From Ailanthus altissimus (taxonomy: Eukaryota > Streptophyta > Magnoliopsida > Sapindales > Simaroubaceae), in contig OX327684.1 of the NCBI GenBank assembly GCA_946807835.1, forward strand, positions 15,586,501-15,650,500: a stretch of 64,000 nt of DNA, given 5' to 3'. Every line of letters starts with the position of its first letter. Within the stretch, counting starts at the first letter, position 1. Below the pieces are notes generated by a model. The model worked only from the letters and a program-made list of their open reading frames with translations. It was not told the origin of the DNA and did no database searches. Both the position numbers and the translations under genes were made by a program. Positions 1-12,479 of the stretch are shown here, one piece after another.

Positions 1-1234
1 TTATTAGATTATTATCATTTAAGTTGACAAGAGAAAGGTAAACAAATAATTCAATAAAAAGATTGATACGTAAGATGTCTCATCACGTATTAAATAATCA
101 TTGATTATTAATAAAAAATAGAAATAAAATAACATGTTGTACAATGTATTATGTTTAGTTATTTTACATTTGGACTATAACAAATGACCCCTGTAACATT
201 ACCTATTTATCATCTGATATTTTATATTATTTAAAAATAAACCCTCACTGTTACAAAATTCTGTTAAATACTAATTTTTATTGTATCTTTATTAATTTAT
301 TCTTACATTACTATTTTTTTTTATAAATTATTAATGTAAAGTGAAACTTAAATAATTTATTATAAAAGCTGTAACATATTTATGTTATGATGGAATAATG
401 AATATTTTAATTAATTATTTTTATTTTTCTATTTTCTATTTTTATTAATTAATTAAGTTTTTAAATGTATTAATATTTAATGCTCATAAAAAAGAATAAA
501 TATGTTTTATTTTTCTATTTTTTAAATTACTAAAAAATAATAAAATAATACCATAATATATTTATTATTTTTCAAAAGTATTAAATATTAATGTATTTAA
601 AAAAATTAATTAATGAATAAAAATTCAAAATATAAAATAAAATAATCAAAATATTTATCCTTCCATCATAACATAAATATGTTATGATTTTTATTATTTT
701 TATTTTATTTTATTTATAAAAAAATAATTACATTAATAATATATAAAAAAAATTGTAATGTAAGGTTAAATTAGTAAAAACAAAAAAGCCAACAAGAGTT
801 AATTTATAATAAAATCTTTATAACAACAGGTGTTTTGGATAATATAAAATACCAGAGAGTAAGTGAGTGGTGCTAAAAATGAGAGGGGGTCATATATAAT
901 TTTTTTTAATATTTATTTTAAAATTTTATATTAAATTTATAATATATTAATCCTCTCTCTGTCACCCAATTTATTATCTCTCTTCAACTTCTTTATCACC
1001 ACCCCCGCTACCACCACTTTTCTTCTTCTACTCTTTAGAGAAGAAAAATTTTACAAATTTTTTTAACTTGGCTCCCACTCCTTAGACTTTATTAACCGCT
1101 TACTTTCTCCTTCTATTTTTCTAAAAAGATTAGATTCTCTCCAATTTTCATCAAAATTAAAATTAATATAGATCATGATCGACCTTTAATAATGGAACAA
1201 ATGAAAGTAAAAGACTCATGTGTAATCTTGATCG

Positions 1235-1760
1235 ACCTTTGATAATGGAACAAACAAGCATGGGATATTACTAATTCAAAAAATGATGCTACTCGTACTT
1301 TATGAAGAAACTCTAAGGAGTCCTGTGTAATCTTGTAAATCTTGTATTTGTATCCGATCAGCACACTGTATCGAAAAAGCCATTCGAGAGGTATTTCTTA
1401 ATGCATATCATAAGGTATGCATCTATCACTTGAAAGACAATTTGATCTCAAGATACAATATATCATTATACAAGAAGAAATAATGAGGATATTTTACTTC
1501 TTATTTTATTGCTGCTAAGGCATATCGTCTGGCTAACTTTCAAGAGCAAATTAAGAAGATTGGATTGTTCTAGAACAATTGAGAGATGCTGACATCTAAC
1601 CTCCTATAGCACGCCATCAATTAGGGATATGTTAGAAGAATTAAATTCCATCGCAAGGTAAGGAACCGATGAAAAATGTGTATAGCCAATATAAGGAGCA
1701 TAGACATAATCGTCAAACATGTCAAAACCCTATTGTATTGCATAGGAGTTGATATGTCTT
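1235..1760 (+). pseudogene. MULE transposase remnant (copy A)
   Basis: Translated fragments match the middle and end of the element 1 and element 2 transposases: the AIREVF segment that follows the second catalytic Asp region, the CIYHLKDNLISRY stretch, the SYFIAAKAYRLANFQ stretch, and a C-terminal zinc-knuckle-like end. It is broken by several stops and frameshifts and lacks the whole N-terminal half. It is clearly non-functional. The same segment in copy B is at about 25975-26480. The remnant lies tail to tail with the Ulp1 remnant downstream, as in the younger elements. Confidence 0.75.
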
Positions 1761-2039
1761 TTATCTTATATTTCTTATTTATATTTTTAAGCTTAATACA
1801 TTTTGTATTTTGTACTATTGTTTGATTTTAATATAGTTACCAATTTTAATATGCCTAGTATGATAAATATTTTTAATTAATTAATTAATCAATTTATTAA
1901 ATTGAATAAAAATGTATAAAATAAAGAAAACGATTGTTAATTGATCTAATTTAATGTGATATTTACTTTTCGGCACCAGTTCACAAATCAATTACCATTT
2001 TATTCTTAAAAAATTAACTTTACTCAAGGCCAAAATCTA

Positions 2040-2400
2040 AGAGATGGCATAACATCAGAAACTCTATAATTATTCAAATATAAACCCCACAATTCCCATT
2101 ATTGAATATCTGTTGAGGCACTCCCTCCTTTAACCTAATTAATGAAAGAGGGTGAAGTCAAGTATAATGTGTCATTGCTCATAAAATCTACAAGAATGTA
2201 TGTGTGGGGCAAAAGTATAAATAATGGCGCAATGTGATTCTCCATCATGCTATTAACATATCCGTTGAGACTGGAATCATAAATGACGATCTTCTTATGC
2301 AAGATATCTATCTTAACTGCAATTCAATGCTCCTGCTTATAATTGATAGGAATATAAACATACATGAAATTGGACAGTCTCATAAATAATACTATATGAA
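2040..2400 (-). pseudogene. Ulp1-like (C48) protease remnant, copy A
   Basis: The reverse strand carries a degraded version of the last exon of the element 2 Ulp1 gene: an IDIL-type strand, an IYDS-like catalytic Asp region, and the segment before the catalytic Cys. Stops and frameshifts interrupt it, so no protease could be made. The assignment rests on alignment with the better preserved copy at 60657-61037 and with copy B at 26690-27110. Confidence 0.6.
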
Positions 2401-2639
2401 TAATAGAAACTTAATTTTTTTAACATATAATATTTTATCTTGTGAACTTTAATCCACATCTGTGCACCGAGTAAATCTTTTTTAAGCCTTAAGTTGTACA
2501 ATAACACATTATCGTTCTATGCAACGACAGAAAGTCTATTTTGTGTTGCTCATGGAGAATTCTAAAAGTCTCATAAAATTTTAAGAAAACAAGTAATCAA
2601 TATATGCATATAGGAAATTTAATTTTAAAATATTAACAA

Positions 2640-3245
2640 AATAAAAAAAAAACTTACAAAAAAGTATTAATCCACCGAAGTGGACAATTGTGGTAATGTG
2701 TTAGTATATTGGTATTGCTTAAGCCAGACCACCTTCAGGCACTCATTAATGTGCTGTGTTGGCCAACAAATAAGGTTATAAATTAATTTATTTATTTGAA
2801 CACAAATGATTAAATTAAATAAATGTGTAAATAATTTTCCATTACAAAGTCATCAATTCGGTTTTGTAATAAAGACTAATTACCCAATTTTCTTTTTAAG
2901 TCCTAGGCGAATAGGTAATCTTATATCTTTAGCCCAATAATCAATACAAACACTATCTGAATGTATCAGATGCACTTATTACCAATATAAAATCTTTTCT
3001 CTTCATACAAATAAGAGGTCTACACCTCACAAAATAATATCTCATACACCAAAATATCAAAGAACAAAATATTGTGTATATCTAAAAAATATCTCATACA
3101 AGTCCGCTCAAACAACCCTATCTAATTAGGTGTCCTTTTTTTCCTTATAGAATTTAGAGCCCACATCTTCAAATAATATGTAACTGATACGTGAAAGAAT
3201 ACTTTCTGTTAAATACTATATTCTTTGGAAACGTAATTTTTCTTC
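2640..3245 (-). pseudogene. DUF1985 domain remnant, copy A
   Basis: Reverse-strand fragments such as FFHVSVTYYLKMWALNSI and RTCMRYFLDIHNILF line up with the DUF1985 domain of the young elements (FFRASVTAYAKMWGLNCI and RQTCMGYFLDMSELTFSG). The matching block in copy B is at about 27360-28000. The reading frame is broken. This is the N-terminal part of the same DUF1985-Ulp1 gene whose protease end lies at 2040-2400. Confidence 0.65.
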
Positions 3246-3430
3246 TAAAAACACACAAAAAATACAATTAAAATAATTATTAATAAATAACATACATATT
3301 AAATTAACTAACTTATAATATTAATCAAATTATTGTAATTAATTAATAATTTATTTATTTTTAAATCTAAAGTCATCTTAAAATTATATATTTTTTAAAT
3401 ATAATTTTCCCTTAATTTTAAAAAAATTAA

Positions 3431-3491
3431 CCGTGGGATTAATTATTAATTAATCCCACGGTGCCATGTGCCACGTCACATGGCACCGTGG
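3431..3491. repeat. Two overlapping perfect palindromes
   Basis: The arms at 3431-3445 and 3447-3461 are 15-bp perfect inverted repeats around a single T. The arms at 3456-3470 and 3477-3491 are another 15-bp perfect pair around a 6-nt loop. The two share 3456-3461, so they can only form alternatively. They lie beyond the DUF1985 5' end, where the young elements also carry palindromes. Confidence 0.85.
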
Positions 3492-3499
3492 TGCACATA

Positions 3500-5490
3500 G
3501 TGCCACATCATGAACCACGGGTTTGGCGTACGCAGGTGTACTCCGTGGAACAATTGTTTGGATTATTGTGTTTAGATTTGCTAAGCTACTTATACTTAAT
3601 TATATGATTCACTATGTGTACAGTGATATGAAATGATAAGCAAACCTAACCAACACAAATGCACACTATCGTTAACAAGTAATAAAGAGTGAGGAGTGTT
3701 GAACTCGTGAGGACGAAGTGCTTCACTCTATTCAAATACTAAAATTGATTCTCCTGTTTTTATCCAGACAAATTAGTTCAATTAAAAATAAAATTAATAC
3801 TAAATTAACAATTAAGTATGCAAATCACAAATTTCAACACTATCAATGATAATTAATGTCTAAGATGTGTAGTTATCCCTTAACTTGTGTTTGTTATAGG
3901 TATGCTTTGAATGTCAATTCCTTGATTAGTTATTAATCACAGTACTAAACTCATCACAAGCCTCTTCCAATGATCAGGTGATTATACCATACTCAATCCA
4001 TTATCTATATTCTTATGATACCGAGATTAAGTGAAATTCATTATGTCTAAGTTGTATTAAACATGCATACTAATTAAGTATATTTTTATCCTAATTGAAA
4101 CTTGTAGATGCTACTATTTAATCATAAATCATTTTATCATAAGCTATTCAATGTGATTCCTTTTTCAAGTTTATCTTAATGAATCCAAAGTTAATGCATA
4201 AAATTGGTCAGGTCAAATACAAACATTAAGTACTAACAAAATGAATAAAAACCAAGTTTATGCATTCAAAGTTGAAATATTTATAAAAACATAATTAAAT
4301 TCAAGACTACAATCCTAGACAAGTATATTTAGTTCAACATAATGAAGTTCAAATAACAAAATACAAGAGATAACATGATACAACCAAGTTTAGATCAATA
4401 AATATAGAAATGAAATCAAGATGATCCCAAGTCTTTACTACTTATTCCAAATTTAGGAGTAAGGAATCATCTAATGCTTAAAGTACACATTCAAGTAAAA
4501 AGTCGACAAGAGGTTGTCTTTTATGGTTGTCCATGGTAGGAAGCTTATGTCCAAGTTGATCAAACCTATAGCCATCTTTATAACTCATCCAACGTCTGGT
4601 CTAGACAAGATCTTTTTGATTGGATAGGAAGTGTATAGGACAATCAGGTGGGCTTCAAAGTGGTGTTGGAGTTTTTTCTTTGCATGAGTGAGCGCTAGAC
4701 TGAGTTTTTCTTCTGACGAGTTGTGCATTTTGGGCCTATAAGTGCTTTGCTTATATAAAATATGAGCATGGAGGAGAAGAACGCATTGGTGCTGGCCAAT
4801 AATAAGTTGAACAAAACCAACACAATATTGAGTGTTACTGTTGATTTGCTAGAGAAAAAGCTCAGGAGGCAATGTAAAAAGCACTGAGCCATGCTCATAG
4901 TAGAGCTTTTAACACCTACTATAACCTAGATTTAGGGAGGGCAAAACAAAAGGCCTGGATTCAAACCTGAAAAAACCTAAATCTGAACCTAAACCCGGAT
5001 AATAAAAAGTTTGGATTTTTTTTTAGTGATCTAGGTTTCCATTTTATTACAAAATCAAGATCCAAGCCTGATCCGGGTTTTGCATGGTATCAAAAACCTA
5101 GATCTGAAAACTCAATTTTTTTATACATGTTATTTTTTAAATCCTAAATATTAAAATAGTAAAACTAAAACTAAAAGTTAAAAAAAAAAAAAGCAAAAGA
5201 GTAAAGAAAACTAAACTAATTCCTAGAATCCCTTCTAAATCGATTCCATTATCATTCATCTCTCCATCTTAATTTCTTCATCACCATTTAATTAACAAAA
5301 AACAATATCTTCATATATAGAGCATGTGTGATGCCCCACCATCGAACAACAGCATACAAACCATTGCTCAAGTTTGTTTGTTCAATTATTATGTAGTTTT
5401 GATGCTTTTATTGTTACCAAGTAATTCGGAGACTTTTGTAATTAAGGTATAACTTACATGAGATTTCATGTACAAGATTTCCTTTTATAA
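3500..5490. repeat. Non-coding tail of composite repeat A
   Basis: No gene is seen. The stretch matches 28170-29730 in copy B. About 3650-3770 resembles sequence that often lies between the coding region and 3' LTR of plant Ty3-gypsy elements (a GAACTCGTGAGGAC-type motif beside AAGTAATAAA). About 4940-5130 is an AT-rich repeat with recurring CCTAGATCTGAA-like words. Copy A has a segment near 3790-4270 that is absent from copy B. All of it is decayed. Confidence 0.5.
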
Positions 5491-5492
5491 TT

Positions 5493-6019
5493 TAGGGCTC
5501 TGTGACACATTGCTCTATTTTTGAAAGTGAAGCTGAGGAGAAAAAGAAAAATTAGTTTTTTTTTCATCTTCTTTCATCCTTGTGTTAATTGTCAATTATA
5601 GTTATATTTAATCTTTGAGAGCTCTATGACTGATTTGGAGAAAGAATTCAGATTGCATATTGTATTTTCATAGAAGCTTAAATTAATCTGCAATCAATCA
5701 AGTAGTCAGATTAGATTGATGGTGCTTGTTAACTTGCAATAATTGTTTTATAATATTTTTGGTTGTCCCAAATCAACGCTACCATCCGTGTAAATCCTTC
5801 ATAAATGTTGGTTATCAACTTTACTACTACTACTACAACTAATAATAATAATAATAATAATAATTTTATTATTATTATTATAATACAAAATTGAACAAAA
5901 AATTACAAGGATAATAATAATTTACAGTAAAGGTAAAAGTCTTATGAATCCTAATCCTAATGGTATTTCAGATTGCTGCCCAGAATTACTGAACCTTGTT
6001 GCTGTGTAGACTAGAATTA
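5493..6019. other. Non-coding stretch with trinucleotide repeats
   Basis: No gene is recognised. Simple repeats lie at about 5822-5885: TAC units, then TAA units, then TTA units, so the last two are inverted copies of each other. The rest is unassigned. Confidence 0.5.
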
Positions 6020-6027
6020 TATACTAG

Positions 6028-6344
6028 TAGGGGTGGGCACGGTCCGATTCGGTCCGGTTTTTTGCAAAACTGAACCGAACCGGTCCGGTTCGGTTTTTTG
6101 GAAAAAAAAAACCAAAATCGGCTTTTTAATGAGAACCGGACCGAACCAGTTTTTTTCGGTTCGATTTTTTTGGTCCGGTTCAGTGTTTTTGGTTTGGTTC
6201 GGTTTTTTTTCAATTATTTATTTATTTTTTTTAATTTTTGGTCCGGTTTTTTCGGATTTTTTTCTATTTTTTTTTATTTTTTCAATTTTTTCAATTTTTT
6301 TGAGTGAAAAAAACCGAACTGCACTGGTTAGTTTTTTTCTCTAA
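6028..6344. mobile_element. hAT-type MITE (CGGTTCGG-rich)
   Basis: The element starts with TAGGGGTGGGCA and is full of CGGTTCGGTTTT-like words and T tracts, like the complete copy at 39179-39502. It is flanked by near-identical 8-bp sequences (tatactag at 6020-6027, aatactag at 6345-6352), as expected of a hAT target duplication. The right terminal repeat (GCACACCC-like) is lost. Open frames of 60-100 codons on both strands come from the repeat composition and are not genes. Confidence 0.7.
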
Positions 6345-6352
6345 AATACTAG

Positions 6353-6980
6353 CTCATTAGCAAAACAGTGTCTTATCTTCCCCACCATCTCTTAGTTGAT
6401 ATACTTTCAAGATTGCCTATTAGTTCTCTTCTCCGTTTCAAGTGTATATTCAAGTCATACTCATGGCTTTCTTTGATTTTTAATCCCAAGTTTAGAGGGG
6501 AAAAGGGTACAAGATAAAATGGGAATATATGGTTGTAACATATATTTATTCTATATATATTTCATATAGCTCTATATATGTTCTCATAATGTATTTCATC
6601 TCGTGCAATAAAATATTCCAACGACCATTAATATTAAAAGTGCATGTAAGTGATAACATATGATCTTTAATGTTTATAATCAATCTCCCACTTAACTTTT
6701 GAATTAGAACTTTATTAACCATGTGATTTTTGTTGTTAAATTTTAGGTGATATAAGGTAATAGAGGAATAAGTTTTGTGTATAAGGTGGATATAAATTTT
6801 TATGATCGTTTGGAAAATGTGCTTGAGGACAGTAGTGAAATCCAAATGGATTCAATGGCTAGAGCAAAGAAAATTGGAGGTGGTCGTGGATGAAAGAGAG
6901 GTCGTGTTAAAATAGAAAGTACAATAAATATGAGAACATAGAAATCAAACACAGAAACACGAGAGAAGAAGGAAAGATGA
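6353..6980. other. Unassigned AT-rich stretch
   Basis: No gene, RNA or clear repeat is recognised. A reverse-strand open frame at 6546-6845 has a composition typical of chance frames in AT-rich DNA and matches nothing I know. Confidence 0.4.
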
Positions 6981-6984
6981 AGAG

Positions 6985-8840
6985 GAAAAGGTAGAGTAGT
7001 TTGGAATCATTTTAAGAAGGTAAAGATTTCTCGTGATGAAGTATATATTGTTTACAAGTATTGTACCAAATAATTGCAAGGTCATTATAGTAGTGGGACT
7101 AAGCATTTGAAAATTTATTATACAATATGTTTGGAATAGATAAAAGTAGCAAAAAAACAAAAGGAGATACCAAGATAAAGAGGATAGAAATATAGTCATG
7201 AGTACTTATATTGAGCATCCTAAATGTAACATAGTAATATTTTAGGTAAAAGTTGCTAGGATGATTGCCTTGCATTAGTTGCTGCTCTCATTTATTGAGT
7301 ACATTGATTTTCATTATTTACACAAGCTTTTACAACCATAACTCTTTCTTATAAGTAGAAAATAATAAAGAATGAAAATTTAAAGTTGTATGATATTGAG
7401 TGAGAGAGAAGACGATGTATTTATTGGATTGTTATGATAGTATGATTACTATCACAACGGGTCTTATAAGGTTGTTTTTACTATGTTAAGAGAATGCGAG
7501 AGAATCTATAAATGTTTCTTAAGTGAGTTAGAGTGTGAGCTAGTAAGGGTTATATGTGAGCATCTGAGAGTATTTTATAAGTTGACTGAGATATTTTCAA
7601 GGACCCAATACCTTATACGTAACTTGTTCTTCCTAATGATTTATGAGAACAACTTGTTTATGAATTATTGGATGAATTCACCTAATCCGGAGGTAAAAAA
7701 TATGGCTAGATTGATGATTAAGAACTATGAAAAGTATTGGGAGGTGATTCACGACGTTATGGTGATCGGTACTCTTCTTAATCCTAGGTTCAAGATAATG
7801 ATCATTAAATTATTTTTCCATAAAATCTATGGAGTTAAATCTAATGCTCAAATTGAAAGGATGCGATAAATGTTTTATGACTTAGTCAATGAGTATGCGG
7901 CAAGATTTGCATTTGCTGGCTGTTCTTCGTCCAGTTCTTCTCAATGACTTAGTTAAGACCTGGGGATAATTGTGGGTGGATTAATGAAGGGTGACACCAC
8001 TTCTGAGTGGAAAATATTTATTATCCAAAACTCAACCATACCATCAGATAAATTAAAGTTGGATCACTATATTGACTAGGATCTGTTGGCTAAAAATTCT
8101 AATTTTGACATTTTTTCCTGGTGGAAGAATAATAAGGGCAAATATCCATTATTGTCTAAGACTGCTAAAAATATCTTGGCCAATCCTATATCCATTATTG
8201 CTTCTGAGTCTGCTTTCCTAAAGGGGTAGACATTTGAGTCCACATCGCAGTAAACTTCATCCAAAGACTCTAGAAGCATTGATGTATAGATATTTGAGTC
8301 CACATCGCAGTAAGTTCAAGATAATATTCATTAATTTTTTTCTTTAAAACTATAAAGTTAATTTTGATGCTCAGATTGAAAGGATGCAACAAATATTTTA
8401 TGACTTAGTTAATAAGTATGTGACAAGATTTTCATTTGTTGGTAGTTCTTCGTCTAATTCTTCTCAATGACTTAGTTAAGGCATGGGACAATTGTTGGTG
8501 GATTAATAGAGATGGACCCCATTTCTGAGTGGCAAAATATTTATAAGCCAAAACTCAACCACACAATCAGAAAAATTAGAGTTGGATAACTATTTGGATG
8601 AGGATCTATTGGCTAAAACTCCTAATTTTGATATTTTATCCTAGTGGAAATATAGTAAGGGTAAATATCCATTATTGCCTAGGATTGCTAGAGATTTCTC
8701 GGCCATTCTTCTGTCCACCATTGCTTTTGATTCTGCTTTTTGTATGGGAGATAAACATTTGAGTCCACATTACAATAGACTTCATATAAAGACTCTAGAA
8801 GCATTGATGTGTACTTAACATTGGTATTGGGCTATGAGAT
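6985..8840 (+). pseudogene. hAT transposase pseudogene (BED finger, DUF4413, C-terminal dimerisation)
   Basis: Three parts of a plant hAT transposase (RICESLEEPER/DAYSLEEPER type) can be read in order. About 6990-7140 gives a decayed BED zinc finger (VWNHFKKVK, an altered YKYCTK, then GTKHLK). 7483-7869 is the longest intact piece, 128 codons, with the hAT RNase-H-fold/DUF4413 segment (LTEIFSRTQY, then TLLNPRFK). About 8070-8230 and again 8580-8830 encode the C-terminal dimerisation region (FDIFSWWK, KYPLL, ASESAF). Frameshifts, stops and missing segments rule out function. No reliable terminal repeats were found. Confidence 0.8.
7788..8810 (+). repeat. Tandem partial duplication of the hAT 3' half
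   Basis: About 7788-8305 and 8312-8810 are two diverged copies of the same piece, head to tail. Both start at a caagataat word, run through an ATTGAAAGGATGC word and a TTCTTCTCAATGACTTAGTTAA stretch shorter than the repeat, and end in the hAT dimerisation domain. A segment ending CACATCGCAGTAA occurs twice near 8237-8312, at the joint. Confidence 0.75.
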
Positions 8841-8844
8841 AAAA

Positions 8845-9712
8845 ATAGTTTACACAACACATTATTTTACTACTGTTGTTATTTATAGATAAGTTGATTA
8901 ATTTTTTTAAATGATTTAATATTGTTAATTTTAATTATTTGTTTGGGTCGAATTCTTGAATATGAGCTAGTTCGTGCAGAGGAAGATGAGTTCATTGGAC
9001 TTTAAGTTGTTTACATGGATTATAGTTGTATTACTTATATGAAGTTTTATTGCATATATTTTGGATTATGGTTTATGGATTATTGCATGTATTGTTTATT
9101 ATGGTTTATGGATTATTTTACTAGTGCGATTTTATTTTGTTGTTATTTTAATTATAAACAAGATCTATTTTTATTATAGGTGGTTCAAAAACTTTCAATA
9201 AGTATTGACTTTTAAGCTTGAAGTGTTTTTATGTTAATGATAGATTGAAATGAAGACCAATGATTGATCATTATAAATTGAATACTAATGATTGATCGAT
9301 TCCAAAATAAATGTCGAGGTAATTTTTACTAGAAAATATATTTTTTGAAGTAATTTTTTTCATAATTATTTTTTATGAAATGTGAATGTCATTATAAGGA
9401 CAAGATGAGACCACCACGTACATAAATAACAAAAACAAAATATTATTAGAACTCTCTCCTTAAACTTGTTCTTAGATAAGATTTACTCTCTTTTGAATTA
9501 TTATCAATATATATACACACTTGATCTCAAATAAGGCTTTGTTTATAATACAAAATGGGGGAAAAAATTCTAATGACACCCTTAAATAAAAACTAAGGAG
9601 ATTATGCATAATAGTTTTATATTTTTTTTGGATAATGTTAAATAAAATGATGATTTGAAACATAAATGTCTTATATTTTCAAGTTTCAAACTTGCATTTG
9701 GTCATGTACTGC
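8845..9712. other. Unassigned AT-rich stretch
   Basis: It follows the hAT relic. No coding sequence is recognised. A repeated GGTTTATGGATTAT word occurs near 9065-9115. Confidence 0.4.
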
Positions 9713-9713
9713 A

Positions 9714-9764
<51 letters not shown>
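9713..9764. repeat. Compound (TA)n-(TG)n microsatellite
   Basis: About 14 TA units run directly into about 12 TG units. It is probably length-variable between individuals. Confidence 0.95.
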
Positions 9765-12470
9765 AAAATTTTTTTGAAGAGTTTAGAAAAGGACAAAATT
9801 TAATAAAGTTTAAAATATATTAAATTATAAATACAAATTATACGATACAATTTTACAATATAACAATTTTTTGAAAAACTAAATACCTTAAAACTTCAAA
9901 TTTTAGTTAAAATAACTTTTTAAAAAATTGAAAAAAAAATCGACTTCACATCCCAATCGAATTACCTGAATCTAGTGTGGATGCAAACCCAAATCTGGAT
10001 TTGGGCCGAAAAAATTTGCATCAATACCTGGATTGGAGTTCCACAAGAAATCCAGCTCTATGTTGAGCAAAACTTAGACCCGAATCTAAATTTTGCCATT
10101 AATACCTGAATTTCACTGTTGAAGCCTTAACGAGCCATACCACTCCCCTACAGCTAGAGGCCACCAAGGAAGGATAAGCCAACACCCTATAATGCAGACG
10201 TTCCCAAAGACTACTGCTCATTAAGCCAAATGAGGTAAAGATGACAATAATTATGATAGTGGTGATGAGCCGCCTCTTTCAGTGACTCCCTTAGCGGTCA
10301 TGTACTGAGCCTTGGGTTCGCTACTGTCGTTTGCTAGATAACTTACTTGCTGCTTTTTACATTATCTTTTATTAACTTACTATTTTACCGTTGAACGATT
10401 TAGATGACCATACTTAATATATTTCTAAACTTTTGGTCGTATTTTGTGGATGTGTTTTGGGCCTTTAGTTTCCCTTTATGGACTTTCGTAGGATACACTT
10501 TTACAGTTTAGGCTACAAAGTAGTTCTAAGTTGTCCTAGTTCTAAATGGGCCTTAGCTATTTTGTTAGGTTTTAATAGTTAATGCATAAACAATTAATAT
10601 TTGGTATGATAAATCCCAATGCATTTTATCTCTCATTTTAACAAGTATATTATCATATGTTTGGCCATGTTTCCCTACAAGTGCATTTTACTTTGATTTC
10701 ACTAAAATAGCATGTTGGAGAATAACTCTCCTTTTGGTGCACTAAATCCTTCATCGTTTTAAACTAAAGTCTTTCTTGATTATCACACAATAATCACAAG
10801 TCCAATAATGATCACTACACTCACTTGACCTAGCAACCTTAGGGCACTATTAACGAGTGCCAGTAGTAGGCTTTAACAATCTTGCTTATCGAAAGCAAGA
10901 TATTTAATAGGGAAGTACAATATTTTGCATAGAGATGATGGTGTCAAATATTCATACCTTTAGAGCTTAACATATTTTTACTGTGCTTTAGGTCTTATTG
11001 AACACTTCCTCTATACACAGTTGTTCTCAACTTAATATTGTTGAGGGGAATCTTATATTGCCAGTTCAAATTATGCTCAATTCCCAACCCTTCACCCTTG
11101 ATAACAATTAATAGAGTGTGATGAGATAGTGAATCATTCATTACATATATCCATATGTGAAGGGTATGATAAGATGAGTACAACATGTATTCTTATTGTG
11201 ATAAATAAAAAGCTGTACATTTTTGTTTTTCATAGGTTTAGCTCACTTTGTTGTACTCTATGCCTTATGGGTGCTTTCTTTATTCACGAAATATGAACTC
11301 CTTCTACTTAAAATGCTCTATATCTCAGCGCAACACTGCTAAGGAGATTTCCAAGGGCCTTTCACGTAGGAATGACCTTTAAGATTTTGATCTTAGCATT
11401 TGCACAAGAAACATATGGAGACAATACTTTCTTCAAGTGATCTATCATCTGCTCTTAAATAAGGATCCAAGCCATCTTTACCCTCTTTCCCACTATGAGA
11501 GTAAGGTGGCTCTGTGATACAAAGGGCACATAATGGCCTAATAATCATTAGAGATACAAAAGCATCTTTGGAGAACATATTTTCATTTCAATGACAAACA
11601 TCAAGAGTATTGCTAGTACAATCCTTTCATCTTTCTATATACTGAGTAGATGGAACTCAAGTTCTCTACTATATCTACAAAGACTTCTTAGAATTAACAC
11701 CAAAATAATTAGGTTTGCTGGAAACATCATTGAGCTTTGAGCAAGGGTTAGAGATAACAACTGACAAAAACTTAGAAAGGAAACTAAGTGGAGAACACAT
11801 ACGTCTATCTTTCATTGGTAGTACTTACGAAGTTAAGCTGTATTCCAAGGGTGATTCACTTACCTATCATCTAAGTTAGTTAACTTGTAAGTTTTTAGCT
11901 TGATCATCCTATCCATACGATAGAGACCCTCCCAATTAGAACCTACAACTCTATCTGAGAGGTTTTTAGTATTCAAGTTTCCTGTACATAAGACTGGGTC
12001 ACCTTTCTTCGCCCTTAGGCATATCTCTCTACTTAGTGCCTGACTCGTGCTAAGTGTTCCTCAACTTGTTAAGGAACTCCTTCAGTCAGCTATTTTTTAT
12101 TAGGGTCTCAACTTGGTCCTTTGTTCGAAGCATTCAGCAGTGCTGTAGCCATACCCTTCGTAAAAATTATAATATTTCTACTTACTCCTTTAATCTACGT
12201 TTCCTTTATGGGTGTAGGCTTTTGAAGCCATCCTTTATTTTTAATGGCAAAAAATATATTCTCTTGAAAGGTATTTAATAGACTATAAGACAGAGATTAT
12301 GACACCTCCATTGTCTAATATGGACTTGGCTGGTTGAACTTAGGTAGTCAAGGAGGCAACCTTAGAAGAGTTGGGTTTTCTTGCCGATGGGGCCTCCTAG
12401 GTGCATCCGGTAGTGTTAAGGTTAGTTTAGTCCTCATTGGTCTCTCTTTAAGCTGAGAGCTATCTCCTCA
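9765..12470. other. Unassigned, partly retrotransposon-like stretch
   Basis: No gene is recognised. It lies on the 3' side of the reverse-strand gypsy gag relic and may hold the rest of that element, but I could not match an LTR pair or any protease, reverse transcriptase or integrase motif. About 9940-10125 contains recurring ACCTGGAT/ACCCGAATCT words similar in style to 4940-5130. A short reverse-strand open frame at 11393-11578 is not recognisable. Confidence 0.35.
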
Positions 12471-12479
12471 CTCTTCTTG

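Larger units (their letters stand above)
1..5492 (+). mobile_element. Copy A of an old composite repeat containing a decayed KI-MULE
   Basis: This block matches copy B (about 16.93-29.73 kb) along its length, in the same order and orientation, so the two are copies of one repeat. It holds, in order: an AT-rich leader (1-1170), a short transposase remnant (+), Ulp1 and DUF1985 remnants (-), a palindromic stretch, and a long tail (about 3500-5492). The tail includes a relic of the kind seen near the 3' end of plant LTR retrotransposons (about 3650-3770). Compared with copy B, about 2.9 kb is missing near 1180-1250, where the leader jumps directly into the middle of the transposase. Homology stops near 5492. 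The left end lies outside the window. Positions come from aligning by eye. Confidence 0.7.

Noticed and set aside
6033..6344. Open frames of 60-103 codons on both strands
   Set aside because: They arise from CGGTTTTTT-type repeat words inside a hAT MITE. The composition is almost only F, S, R, N, T and K, with no homology.
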